Assembly: GCA_028023455.1 (NCBI GenBank)
Contig: JAQFVV010000012.1
Location: 15,950,364 to 16,014,363 of the forward strand
Length of the DNA stretch: 64,000 nucleotides
Source of the DNA: Epiperipatus broadwayi
Taxonomy: Eukaryota > Onychophora > Udeonychophora > Euonychophora > Peripatidae
Reading direction: 5' to 3'
Shown here: one piece after another, positions 12,223-24,620 of the stretch
Layout: each line of letters starts with the position of its first letter
Position numbering within the stretch: position 1 is the first letter of the stretch
The notes under the pieces: model-generated
The model's input: the letters and a program-made list of their open reading frames with translations, nothing else
Told to the model about the DNA's origin: nothing
The model's database searches: none
Position numbers and translations under genes: made by a program

Positions 12223-12560
12223 GTATTAGTAATCTTAGCAATATAAAATTGCATAAGACTTAAAAGCAGAGACTCTAAATAGTCAAATAAAAAATAGAGT
12301 CATAGATCACATGACCCCATTTTTTTTAAGCTTGTAGGATATAAACAATGAGCATTGCCAATTGCTCAACAAACTTTGTGATAAATGTTTTCTTTGGCTA
12401 AGCATTTATCACAAAGCTTGTTGAGCAATTGGCAATGCTCATTGTTTATATCCTACAAGCTTAAAAGAATGGGGTCATGTGATCTATGACTTTTTTATTT
12501 GACTATTTATAGTCTCTGCTTTAAGTCTTATGCTATTTTATATTGCTAAGACTACTAATA
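12223..12560. repeat. Near-perfect 340-bp palindrome
   Basis: Two arms of about 165 bp (12223-12388 and about 12396-12560) that are reverse complements of each other with few differences, around a loop of only a few bases. Arm landmarks: TTAGCAATATAAAAT, CATAAGACTTAAA, GCAGAGACT, TCATAGATCACATGACCCCA, AAGCTTGTAGGATATAAACA, GAGCATTGCCAATTGCTCAA. The outer half of the arm extends beyond the part found at 11868, so one repeat and flanking DNA were duplicated in inverted orientation. Such a structure can fold into a long hairpin if transcribed. Confidence 0.88.
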
Positions 12561-12599
12561 AATAATTGATGTAACTTTTTTTTTTCATTATTATTTATT

Positions 12600-15500
12600 T
12601 TATTATTAAGGTTTATAGTAAATGAATTAATCAAACTCCATTTTAAATGTTTGTAGAAAGTTGTAATTAGGTAGTGAATTTAATATCTTATAATAAACAT
12701 TGGTTTCTTTTCTCTTAATCTCACCATTCAAATTAGCAAACTTTTTACCCTATGTTAAATAGATTCTTATATAACATTTGCTTTGACAAGGTCAGAATAT
12801 AATAGTAGTCAACGAGATGGAATTCTTACTCAACAGAGCTAGTCATGGTTAAGCTGTATAATAAGTGCTAAATTTAAATCTAATATAAACATGTAGATTT
12901 TTGGAGAATTTGCATTTTAGTTAAATAAGTGTGAAGTTGATGGTCTTAAAATGAGGCCATAGTCTGAGATTTACATATAATTAGTATCCGCTCAGTTTAT
13001 TAGAATAATTTTATAGAATAAATTATATTAAATTATATTTCCTTTCTTGTCACATGTAAGCATTTGTTATATTCAGCTACCTAAATGTGGCTTAATCAAA
13101 CCCCTTTTTTCTGTATGGTTATATATTTGGTGCCCATATTTTGTAAAAAATAAGTTTAACAAAGGAAATATACACATAATCCTATTAAACATAAGCTTTA
13201 TTTTGTAAAATTAGTAAAATATTTTGCTATTTTACAAAATAAAATGTATCTTTAGTACAGTTATGTGTATATTTTGTTTGTTACATTTTCTAAGATACAG
13301 CTCACTAAATTCTTGAAGTTATAGTTTAAAAAATAACTTTATATAAATAAGCAGTGATTTAATCTAATCTATTATTGACTTATTTTATTAAAAAAAATCA
13401 TGATCACTATTATACTCTCTCATATGAAATTGAACATTATATGCTAATAATACAAATAAAAATAGTAAACTTGAGATTAAATTTACTCAATTTATTTACT
13501 ACCAGATATAAAATAATATTAACAAAAACTTAACTATATTTTAATAATTTATGTGCATCTTTATTTTGTTACTTATCTTTATAAAGTTGTGTATAGCATA
13601 TTAATATTGAAGCAGTCGATCTTAGCCCAAGATCGAGCTTCACTATTCTACCACTTAACCCACATTTCACCCTGCTTTTTTTTTGTCATATGTATATAAG
13701 TTATATGTATGTTTCTGAGAAGCTTCTATGAGATTTATAAATATAAAAAATAAGCATTTTCTTTAATTATTTTCAATATTAACTTCAATAGATGTGACTC
13801 AGATATTTATATATATTACAGGAGCATATATATATAATTAAAAATATTATATACTGTAAATAATTTTGTATCTTTTAAAATTATATATATTTTTACTTAT
13901 ATTTTTGATACTTTGTAATTACACAAAAATTCAAGATGGAAGATGCAACCGTTAACTGTCCAAGAGTAAATAAAGGGGCAGGAACATTAGTTTGTTTCAT
14001 GGTTTTAAAATGAATTTTTAAATCAAAATTTAATGAAAGTAAAATTTAAAGCAAAGCTAATTGATTTTAAGTTAGCTGTTAACATTTTATCAAATCTATT
14101 TCCAATATGGAAAGTGATTTGAATTTCTTTTGGACAGTTATCTAGCGATTGTTTTCTGTAGATTCAGGATTCCATTTGAGTTAAGAAGTTCAATTAAAAG
14201 CATTCTTTAAATATTTAAAACTTGTATAAATAGGGCTGAAAATTTATTAGAGTTTAGTCAATTGCTGTTAAGCTACTTCATGTCCTTTTGATTTTTGAGT
14301 AGAGGGACCTAAGCTGCCTTTCCCTCAATCTTCAGCCCAACTCTTCACCATGCCGTGATGTAGCTCCTACCGATCAAGAGTGCCTGTGCCGTCAGAGAAC
14401 TGCCGAGACCAAGAAACATGCTTTTAGCTTAAGTAGAATCTGCCTGCCACGAAAATCAAAGAATGCCACCTTCCACATAAGAGTCTTCCGTATTTTGTTC
14501 CGGGGAATCATGAGGTAACAAGCCCAAAGTCATTTTAATCGCATTACCTGAATTCAAACTCCTAACTTTTAAATATTAATCTTTTCTTTATGTTGAATCT
14601 ATCTTTTAACTCGCTAATCGGTGAGTATCGATTCTCTACAACCTAAATTAATCTTACTGTAAAATCTTTCATCCAACTCACGCTTTTTATTATTCTTATA
14701 ATTTAGTGTGGTTAGAATTTATTATTAATAATATTTTTATATATTTTCACTTAATTTTATTTGTAAATGTCAATCAAACCCATTTTTTCGAATTTCTTCT
14801 ATATCCTGCTGTGGAATAGAAAGGGGGGGGGGATAATTAATTATTTTGTGTCTTTATTTCTAAATAGCTCGTAAGATTGAGTTTCTCTTTTAAATGAATA
14901 TATGCTTTTTAAAAATATTTTATTGTAAATTTGTACAAAAATGTATAAATACTTTTTCAATCTGGGGGATCTTGGTGTCCGTTAATTTATTGATTTCTTT
15001 ATTTCAATCATTGTCACCAAAAGACTGGTGACCCATTCTATTTTGTTTTTCGTGCTATTAGGTATGCAAAATTAGTTTTGTTTATATGTTAAAATAGTAT
15101 TGGTTCAAGAAGGGGGAGAAATGCACGCTTGTGTAATTATAGTTTTAGCTTTTAATAAATGACTTTATCTTACATGGGTCATTATTTTAACATATCATTA
15201 TGTATTTGTTAAACCACTTAAGGCTTTATTTTAGTATTTAAATCCAATGATTTCATATCTTTATAATAGCATTGCTGGCATATGTCAAATTATTAATGAG
15301 CCACATAGGGCTTTGATCTGATTCGCCTGTACCTCACTCCGGGGAGTCATGATCTTCTTCGTTTGTCATTCTTCTCCTCAAAATATATATTTCTATACTG
15401 CTCGTATCTGTCTGTACCTCAGTCCAGAAGATTACCGAGTCTTCCATTCGAAACGGGTCTAAGTCTACTCCCTGGAACAAGCCGGTTAGTGTAGTTGAAG

Positions 15501-18500
15501 CTCATAATCTGGACCCATAGCAACTTTCTACCTACCTTTCCTTTCGGTACTGCTCAGCCCGAAGCTGGCATACCACCTTAAAATAGAAGAATGACGTTTT
15601 CTCGGCTGAAGTTGCCACTCTCTTTCAATGACATAATGCTAGCAGTGCAATTTCTTATATTTCGTTTTCTAACCTGATTAACAAAATAAATCATAATGAT
15701 GTGTGGTAACGAAACATTTTTCTCTTTAAATATTTTTTGTTTGAGTTTTAGATCCAGCCTCTCTGAAGCTGACCTTCCCTTTTATTAAAATAAGCCATTC
15801 CCGTATTTATAGAGTTTCGAAATATTTGATCATTGAATGTTGAAAATATGTAATAAATGTTTTTTTAGTATACTCACGGATCAGAATGTATCCTTATTTA
15901 GTTGTTATAAATAAATGCCATGAATAATTCTATTAAAGTCATATAAACAACAAAACTATTATCGTATCTTTATATGTGTTTTCTAAAGATATAAAACATC
16001 CACCCACCACCCAGATAAATCTGTCGTTGTAACATTAAATAAAATCCGATTTCCAAATATACGTTCAGTATTGTAATGCCGCACTAAATTGATATCTGCT
16101 AAAATAAAAATAATTGACTCAAGATTGTCAAATATTTGTAAGCAAAATAAAGTTTAAATTGCGTGAAGTTGATTATATATATATGAAGTTGATTATATAT
16201 ATATATAAAATCATCTTGAATTTTGTCAAAATAAATATTCATATTTTTAAACTTAATCCAGTATGTTCGAATCTCATTAATATATTTATGTATGTTTTTA
16301 ACTTATATCCCAGGTTCACTCAATCTCTCATCACCATTTCACCAATTGAGTTCTCATGCAAAACGTTGTAGCAACAAGCCAGGAAGGAATGAATTCATGT
16401 GGTATCACCATAGGTGTTGTCCGTAGTGTTATAGATTTAGGGAATGGTCAAATAGGTTAGAATTCATGATTGCTCCTGACCTGTGTATCTCGGGCATGAT
16501 TGGATTTGGGGTACTTTTGCTTAGTTTCTAAATCTTGTTGAATGGACATACATGTTCGATCGATACACTATCATATTACATATATATAATAGTTTTGAAT
16601 TATAATAATGATAAAAAAAGAAACAGTAATTATATAGAACTTAAACAGATGTACTTTCAATTATATTGTAATCATTATTTAATGAACTTATGTGAACAAA
16701 AAACAGATGACATGATTTTTCAGTAACTGTGCAGCAGATTGTCTGTTTATTTTAGAATTTTTAAATTGATTTATAAAAATTGCCTCTTAAATTTTTCTCT
16801 TTTTATGATATCTTTCTTCATGTAAAAATTAAAGTGGTAATTTTTATTAATCAATTTAAAGATTTTATAACTAATAGACAGTCTTCTAATATTGATCATG
16901 TGACATCTGCTTTTTGTTAATATAAATTCTCTTGAAAATAATTATAACATAATTAAAAGTAATTCTGTATATGTTCTATAGTATTAGTTTTATTTTTTTA
17001 CCGTTATTATAATTTAAAACTATTATATAAAGTATGTTTTTAAAAGATAACTTTTTATTTTACACACACACATATACTTGCATATGGCTATTTATTGTTT
17101 AACTAAACTGTAATTTAAATTATTTCTATCCTTACAACATTTTAGATTGGTAGTGAGAATTATAGTGGATTGAAAAGTTTTAAAATTTCTTAATTAATTC
17201 CTAGCTAAATAAAAAAAAATATTTAATAATATTTTTGAATAGAGAACAGTAAATTTTAATAATTCATTTGGAAATATTTTCTTTTGAATTAGTATGGAAA
17301 GTGATAAATAGCAACAAAAAAATTAATATATTCAGTCTTTAAAAATATTTCTATAAGATGCACATAGACTTTTTTTCCTGCTAGAAAAAGAAGGGGGAGA
17401 GCTATAGAATTTAATATATGAATGATTCAATTAATTATGAAAAAAATACTTTTACACAGTGTATAAATGAAGTCTGAAAAATCTGGTGATTAAATTAAAA
17501 TTATTACCACCCCTCCTCCTTTTTCCCCAATGTCTGTAATGGCATTTTAAAATTATCTTATAAAAGATATTGTTTATATATTAATATAATATGAAATAGT
17601 AATACTGTTATATGCTATTTGTATAATGCAATGTACATGTTCATTATGTTCAACCATAATTTTAATGATCTTAGCAGATGCTTTGATTATATGAAAAATA
17701 TTTTTCTATCATAAAGTTTCTGAGATATGGGGTTTAGTTTAGGTTTTTTTAATGGCAAAAATTAATTAAATTTTTACTTTTTTGTTTTTTATTGACATAT
17801 GGAAATAACAAATATGGTTTCTGTAGAAGAGTTAAATTGATACCAAGTAAAGGACTTCATAGTATCATGTAATAGTGCAGGTCAGAATCTCTCAACAATA
17901 AATGCTTAAATATGTTACAAAAAATGCCTATGTACACAAAGAAAATAAAAATCATATTTATATTATTTTAGAATAATTATCAAACTAAAAATAGTATTTT
18001 TTTTGTTTGAAAATAAGTTAATCCAGGATTTTTTCATTTTTACTATTATATGTGAATTTTTATTTGTCTTTAATCAGTTTTTAATTAATAATTGTCTTGT
18101 TGTTACAAAGACAACATAATGAATCTTTTTTTGATTTTTAACATATTTTATTATAAAATTTATTAAAAAAATTCTTGTATATTTTTAAAACAAAAAGACA
18201 TATCTAATAAATAGTATAGAGGTCAATATACTCCCTCATATTTTAATAATAACAAGCAGATTTATATCTTGTCTTTAGTAACAAAGGATTAATTTTGCCA
18301 CACAATATAATAAGCAAAAAAAAAGTTTATATTTATAATATTAAAATTAAAAAATATATTTAATAAATAATTTTAAATTTTAGATATATTAAAAATAATA
18401 TATCTGCGTCCCACTGTTACTGTTGTATAATTAATCCATAAACTATAATGAATCTTTTTATATCAAAAAACAATCCCCCCCCCCACAATTTTTTAATGTT

Positions 18501-18700
18501 TCATTTTTATTCACATACGCATTGCTGAATTTTTGATCTAAATACGAACTTACAGATAAATTAGTAAAGTGCCTACATGTTTAATAAAGTTATTAAAAAT
18601 AGCTTATAAATGATTTATTTTGGTTATTCTTTAAGTAATTATGAAATATTTATTGCTTTTATCTTGTTAAACTGCTATTCTAATAATTGAAGTATTTTAA
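12600..18700. other. Anonymous A+T-rich stretch upstream of first MRPL46 exon seen
   Basis: Apart from the palindrome at 13165 I see no gene here. Two blocks are richer in G+C and sequence complexity, 14290-14540 and 15290-15670. Between them is TCACCAAAAGACTGGTGACCC near 15015, which resembles the junction downstream of an LTR in BEL/Pao-type elements. This hints at LTR-retrotransposon debris but no gag or pol is readable. A tRNA-like fragment (GATCGAGCTTCACTATTCTA) lies near 13640; it does not form a tRNA. Confidence 0.4.
13165..13285. repeat. Imperfect palindrome, about 120 bp
   Basis: Left arm AAATATACACATAA ... TTTATTTTGTAAAAT and right arm ATTTTACAAAATAAA ... TTATGTGTATATTT form an inverted repeat with a short loop around TTTTGCT. 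No target-site duplication could be assigned. It is probably a small non-autonomous DNA transposon or hairpin repeat. Confidence 0.6.
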
Positions 18701-18702
18701 AG

Positions 18703-18824
18703 AAAAAAATTATCTAAAGAAAAGTTAGATGATGATCAAGAAGTAGTAGTTCGTACAGCACAAGATTTTGAAGATGCCTGTATAGAAGAATTACATCAAT
18801 TTACAGTAGGCAATAGAACAACTG
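18703..18824 (+). CDS. MRPL46: MRPL46 internal exon (N-terminal half of mL46), partial gene
   Basis: Internal exon of mitochondrial ribosomal protein L46 (mL46), a structural protein of the large subunit of the mitoribosome. The open frame begins KKLSKEKLDDD, passes through TAQDFEDA and ends ...FTVGNRTT plus one base. Animal MRPL46 has the same layout here: a Lys-rich then Asp/Glu-rich stretch, an 'AQDLED' motif, and a short F/L-x-G-x-R segment before the Nudix-like domain. The acceptor is taken as AG at 18701-18702 and the donor is GTAAGT at 18825. The exon ends in phase 1, which fits the next exon exactly. The acceptor is less certain than the donor because the tract around it is A-rich. 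The upstream exon with the targeting peptide was not found between 1 and 18700. Confidence 0.87.
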
Positions 18825-21238
18825 GTAAGTATAAAATTCTATTTAGATTTTAAATAGTGAAATCAAAATAATAGTAATCTAATGTTATAGTTTTTTAGAA
18901 TTAATTATTTAGTATTTTGATATTTTAATTTTCATCATTAGTAACCCTTCATAAATAATTTTCTAACTCCTGAAGAAAAAAAACAACAAATAGAGGATAA
19001 GACAGAGAATCAACAGTTAGAAAAAGAAAAGATTGAAATTAGAATTGCTGTATATAAATATTAATTATTTCTTATATATCTTAAAATTTATCATATCAAT
19101 TTTTTATTGTGTGGTCTTTTTATGTTATCTTTATAAAATTTGACATAAATGATATTTATTAATTATTTATATGAAGTTATTAATATTTCACTTATCTGTA
19201 TATATTTTTTTCTATAGTGATTTAGTTATAATAACAACTTACTATGTATGATTATTGATTCAAATCTAGGATTTTCTGTTATATCATAGTTTTACTCTAT
19301 CAAAAAACAAACAAAAAACAACATTTTTTTTTTAAATAATAATAAAAGACAGATGCAATATTATTAATTTAATATTTTTGGGTTTTTCTGGATTAGTGAT
19401 TTTGGAAGATTAAGAATAATTCAAAAGTACACTTTTTACCTTTTCCTTCCTTTACTTTTTTTTTTTACTTCTCCTATATTTAAAGTTCTCATACTCTTCG
19501 TATTTATTTTATATGATCAAACAAGTAATTAAAAAATTGACTCATTAGTTGCCCATACTTTTTTTTTCTTCTGTCAAAACTTAAAAATGTTTTTTTAAAA
19601 AAGCAAAATTTTATTTGCTAAAGTATATAACACAATGAAAATTTTTATTAAAAAATAGTTTGGGGAAAATATCAATTGAAGTTTGCAACAATTAAAAACT
19701 TAAAAGCTTTACAAACTTTATATCAGTTGTCCCCCCCCCCCCACACACACACACTATGGTTTTATAAAAAAAAATATTTTTCTGTGTATACATAAGCATA
19801 ATGAAAACTTACCATTCCTCTTTTTTTTTTTTTTAAGGAAAAAAAATAAAACTAATAAAAAAACAAAATAGAATAATGGTACTCGTGTCAAAGTTTTTAT
19901 TTAAAAATATTCTTTTTTAAATTATATTTTAAAATCTGTATGCTTATTTACTGTACTCTTTTGTTTTTCTTTAATGTATATATACTTAAAATTAAATAAA
20001 AAATATTATTTAAGTAAACCAATTGTTTTACTAATATAATCTTGAACAGCCTTATATGACAAATGTGTAATTTTTTTTCATGCTTTTTATTTTTAACAAT
20101 AATAAACTGAAATAAGTAATTAAAAAAAGTTTTATTTTAGTTTTTAGGGTAAAATTTTTTTAGTAAAACATATTTCAGTAAAGAATACATTCAAGTTATG
20201 AAATTAGTCTTTGAAATTTTAAAATTCAACTTATAATTACAAAAAAATAACAGCTTTGACTTTGATAGTATGCATTCCTTATTTGCCATTATGCACTTTG
20301 TTTTATGTTATGGTGTTTTCATTTGACTTACTTTATGCTAAAAACAAAAGTGTTCATACAAAATGTGAATGTAAATATCATGTACTTACCAGGAATTAAA
20401 TATTTAATTTTATAAAAAAAATTTAAGTAAACAAACTTCATGTAATTTTATAATTTTCAATTTCAAGATTTTAATAAAAGCCAATATTGTGCAAGTATGA
20501 TGAGCACTTTCAAATTTAAAGAAATTAATTAATTTTACTTTTTACTGAACGATATTGATATCTAGATATTTTTGTTGGAATTGATATCAATCAATGTAAA
20601 TTTTAATCCCAGTTTTTGTCATCAAATGAATGCTTCAGTTACTTGCAATTATTGTCAAACAAAGGTAATTATTTTTTCTTCTGGAAACATTCTTAAGTAA
20701 ATTCTAATTTTTCCAATCTTGAAAATTTAAAGAGCTGTTTAGAAGTTGGTATATTGTAGAATACTTGATTAACAGTATTCTCTCTGATAGTAACCATCTT
20801 TTGTATGCTAATAATATTGAAGAAAATAGAATTGTTTTAGTTATGTTTTCTCATTTTAGTGGGAAATTTCTAATTCTTTAAATAATGTATATATAAGAAC
20901 CTCACAACCATCTGCCATACCCACAATAGACTAAATAAATCTTGAAATTAGGGTTTAAATAGACTTAAGGTCTTTTTTTTAGATAATCAGTCCCTAACTA
21001 GTCTGGATAGCTATCCAATTATTGTCAACAAATGGATATCTTGCTATTCTTAACTCAAATGTCAAAATAAGAATAGAAACCTATTAAAATTCTCATTATC
21101 TGGCAGTTGGAAGGTTTAATAAATAATGTCTTCTCTTTCATTGTTCCTGTATGTAAAAATTGTTGGACAGACTTGTATGCTGTTTGCCTTATACATGTGT
21201 GTGTATATAAGCAGAGAATAAATCACCCCCCCATACAC

Positions 21239-21901
21239 TATGAATTAAAAACACTCTCAATGTTAAACAATGGATCAAGAATAGAAATGAATCCACTTAT
21301 TTCTGGGAGCTCTGATGTGTATAGGCATACCTTTGTCAACATTGTTGGTAATTCAGATTGAAATTAATTTATCAACCAGATGGAATATGGTACTTGGGAG
21401 TTATTAAACTGTATAATCAATTATACAAAGCTGGTAATAACAGCCCACTTTTAATATCTTAATTGTAATAATTCAATAAAATTTAGAATGTAAAATTTAA
21501 ATTAAACATAGCTCAATGTACGTATGCTTATAAACATTAGAGCTCCCAAGAATAGGTGGATTCTTTGTTCAACATTTAGTCCTTTTAATTCACAGCATGG
21601 GAGAAAGGTTAATTACTTCCTTTGTTTATCTATACACTGAGCTACATTAAATTTAAGATTTACATATTAAATCTTATTTAATTATTACAGTAAACGTATT
21701 AAAAGTGAGATGCTGTCTCCAGCCTTGTATAATTGATTATGAGTTTAATAATTCTTAAGTACCATATTTCATCTGGTTGATCAATTAATTTCACTCTGAA
21801 TTACCAATAATGTTGACAAAGGTATGTTTATAAGCATCAGAGTAGATTCATTCTATTCTTGATCCTTTGTTCAACATTTAGAGTGCTTTTAATTCATAAC
21901 A
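21239..21901. repeat. Long palindrome with a third copy of its end in the loop
   Basis: The left arm (21239 to about 21520) and right arm (about 21640-21901) are reverse complements. Shared blocks, left to right, include ATGAATTAAAA, GGATCAAGAATAGAA, CATACCTTTGTCAACATT, TTGGTAATTCAGA, CAACCAGATG, ATATGGTACTT, ATAATCAATTATACAA and ACTTTTAATA. The loop (21530-21630) contains TATAAACATTAGAGCTCCCA and TTTGTTCAACATTTAG, a further direct copy of the outer end of the right arm at 21830-21950. This indicates repeated inversion-duplication. Confidence 0.8.
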
Positions 21902-22103
21902 TGTAACCTGAGAGAAGAGTAATTTATTTCGTTTGTTTGTTTTTAAATACTTGTTGACTTCGAGATTGGTTGAAAAGTTAATAAGTTGAGATTTCCTTTT
22001 TTTATATATATATATTGAGATATGTTTAATTTAAAGTTTATAATAATCAAAAAAGCAAGTCATATATAACTTGACATTACTTTTATAAGATTGTATTTAC
22101 AAA

Positions 22104-22592
22104 AATGTAATACAGAGAGTGTACCAATAGCTCAAACAAGCTCTTAATTGATAAGTGCGGTATGAGAAAATATTTAAAATCTCTATCCAGAATCTTCCCA
22201 TTTCCAGACCAACTAGTTTCGAGCTTATGGCTCACATCAGTGAAGAGCTAGAATATTCAGACACTAGATCTAAAATATCAACTCAAAACCCAGCACTTAT
22301 TTCATATGTAATATTTAAGTTAAAACTCTGAAATTTTCGGACATGAAAATGTCTTTAAATCCAGCTATCTAATTTAAATAGCTATATGGGACTGAACTAA
22401 ATTCAGAGTTGATATTTTAGATCTAGTGTCCGAATATTCTAGTTCTCCACTGACGTGAACCATAATCTTGAAACCAGTTGGTCTGGAGATGGGAAGGTTC
22501 TGGCTAGAGATTTTAATATTTTCTCATATCGCACTTATCAATTAAGAGCTTGTTTGAGCTACTATTCGTACCCTCTCTGTATTACATTTTTA
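22104..22592. repeat. Palindromic-family foldback element
   Basis: The left arm 22104-22290 (AAAATGTAATACAGAGAGTG, AATAGCTCAAACAAGCTC, GAGAAAATATTTAAAATCTC, AGACCAACTAGTTTCGAGCT, CAGACACTAGATCTAAAATA) is repeated inverted at about 22400-22592. The loop has CCAGCTATCTAATTTAAATA. The arm aligns with 11868-12205 block by block, so both belong to one family with diverged sequence. No ORF. Confidence 0.82.
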
Positions 22593-22839
22593 AAGTTTAT
22601 ATATATTTATTTTGTATGCCCAATAAAAGTATGAATTATAAAGCAGAAGCTGATGTATGTTGGATATATAAATATTGTCTAAGATATCTTTATAAAAATA
22701 ATATTGGAGTAGAATGGATTGCTTTATAATTTGATGGAATTTTGTGTGTATATGTATATAATAATTTTTAGAAGCTAGTGTTATTTTCTAACACCATCTT
22801 TTCATAATTTAATCTTTATTATTCAAAAGTCTACACCAG

Positions 22840-23340
22840 ACAAAAATGAAACACTGTTCTCTGAGTTCTTACAAACAAGGTAAGTATGGACAATGATATC
22901 CACAGGGTAGAATCTTGAAGTATTGATTTTAATATCCTTGTGAATTTCAAATTCATTTTAAATATGTAATAGAATATCAATAATGATGTGCATTTATTCA
23001 ATATGTAATAATTTTAAGAAATTGATGGTTTTGACATTACCCAATTATCTATAACAGACTAAAATGGAATCATTTCTGACTACCTTCTAAGTTCTTAATA
23101 TCACAAGTATGGGCAATGATGCTTGCAGGCTTCAACATTATTTATGTTATTAAAACTTGAATCTATTTAGCTTTAAGTGGTAGAATATCAAAATGTTAAT
23201 TTTAATACCCATGTGAATTTTTAATTCATTAGAAATATGTAATAGAATATTAACAATGGCATTTATTTAATCTCCATCACCTAATATTGAATTTGTTATA
23301 TTTATAAGAATTCAGAAAACAATCATAATTGATTTTGTTT
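22840..23340. repeat. Divergent tandem duplication
   Basis: Two head-to-tail units. Shared landmarks: TCT(G/A)AGTTCTTA followed by AAGTATGG(A/G)CAATGAT and CAGG (22860-22910 and 23085-23130), then AATATCxxTGTGAATTTxxAATTCATT and ATATGTAATAGAATATxAA (22925-22985 and 23195-23255). The second unit contains extra sequence. Further downstream, shorter A+T-rich blocks repeat three times (AATAACATCTTTTTATAAAT at about 23805, 24025 and 24105). Confidence 0.65.
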
Positions 23341-24210
23341 TCATCTGTTTTAGGCAGTTGGATAATAATATGTTGCAAAATAGTTAATTTAATAAAAGAT
23401 AGTGATAGAAAATAATATCAGTTTCTAGAAATTATCATATATTTGTAATAAATTAGAAATTTATAAGTGTATTAAAATTAATATTTCAAGATTGCACTTT
23501 TGTGAAGATTAAATTAGGATTAAATAAATTCACGTCTTAATCTATGTTAAATATTGAATCTTGCAAGTGACATTCTTTATACTTGCTGATGTTTTATAAG
23601 AGCAGTCAGAATTAGTTGGATGATGATGTGTTGTGAGAAAAGATGATACTAGATGATATTAGTTCATAGAAATTACTAAATATTCAATAAATGCTGTTGT
23701 TAATATTACACTATGTAAAAGTAATCATGTAATTAATATTTTGCTGATCTATATTATAATAATACTATGAATTAGAGCACTAAAACAGCTTCTTTTCTTA
23801 AAATAAATAACATCTTTTTATAAATTTATATATATTATTTGGTAAAGCAAGTAAAAAAAAAAAAGGATTTCAATGCTAGATATCAGTTCCTACAATTATT
23901 AACATAAAATTAATGCTGTTGTTAATTTTATATAAAATTAAATATATAATTAATACATTACTGATCTATAACTTCTAATATTATTATATAATTAGAGCAC
24001 TGAATTACTTTCTAATCATAAATTAATAACATCTTTTTATAAATATATATATATTATTTAGAAAAGTATCTAAAAAATTGGAATTGATTTTCTATTCATA
24101 AATTAATAACATCTCTTTATATATATATATAATTTAGAAAAGCATATAAAAAATTGAAATTGGCTAAAATTTCTGCTTATATAGGATATAATTATACATG
24201 TGCTTATTAA

Positions 24211-24436
24211 TTATGTGATGTGATGTACTGCGGCTTCTCCTTAAACGAAGTCAAGAATATCTCAGCAATTATGCCCAGATAAACCTGTTAGCCACTTTAT
24301 TTTCCATTCCCCACTCTAAGTTTTCCCATTTTCTGCTCCATCCCATTTCCACAACATAATCTTTGTCAACTCTATGGCCTTTATATCTAAATCTCCCTTA
24401 TCTTTTCTCAAACCCAGCATAAAAAGCAATAATTCA
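24211..24436 (-). mobile_element. LINE 3' end fragment (5'-truncated copy 3)
   Basis: About 225 bp of the same LINE 3' region, minus strand, beginning at the shared 3' terminus GATGTGATG and running through TCCTTAAACGAAGTC, CTGTTAGCCACTT and the coding end before stopping at about 24436, where an unrelated palindromic-family fragment begins. Together with copies at 2662 and 4057 it defines the true 3' end of the family. Confidence 0.85.
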
Positions 24437-24439
24437 AAC

Positions 24440-24620
24440 TCTCCATACAGTAGTGGCACCGAGTGCAAACCTTTGTAATCAATGAATGCAGAAAAGTTTG
24501 TGCATAAAATCCCTCTCTAATGCCTACTTATCCAATACCCCCAGACTAGTTTCTAGCTTGTGGCACTACTCTTATTAACAGCATGTGTAAGCATATGAAA
24601 TGGTGATCATATGATGTTTT
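24440..24620. repeat. Fragment of the palindromic repeat family
   Basis: Single-armed fragment adjoining the LINE 3' piece. CCCAGACTAGTTTCTAGCTT and GTGGCACTACTC match the GACCAA(C/T)(T/G)(A/G)GTTTCG(T/A)GCTT ... GGCACTC block of the elements at 12010 and 22200. Boundaries are unclear. Confidence 0.5.

Noticed and set aside
13605-13680. tRNA-like segment (GATCGAGCTTCACTATTCTACCACTTAACCCAC)
   Set aside because: It resembles part of a reverse-complemented tRNA, but no full cloverleaf with an acceptor stem can be made by eye. At best an old SINE head.
16160-16215. GAAGTTGATTATATATATAT repeated twice
   Set aside because: Short duplication in a TA microsatellite; no larger structure around it.
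20608-20664. Possible small exon: CCCAG acceptor, open 57 bp encoding a Cys-containing CNYCQTK stretch, then GTAATT donor
   Set aside because: The visible MRPL46 exons on either side already join in perfect phase and match the family without a gap, so an extra exon is not needed. The three possible phases give unrelated peptides and one has a stop.
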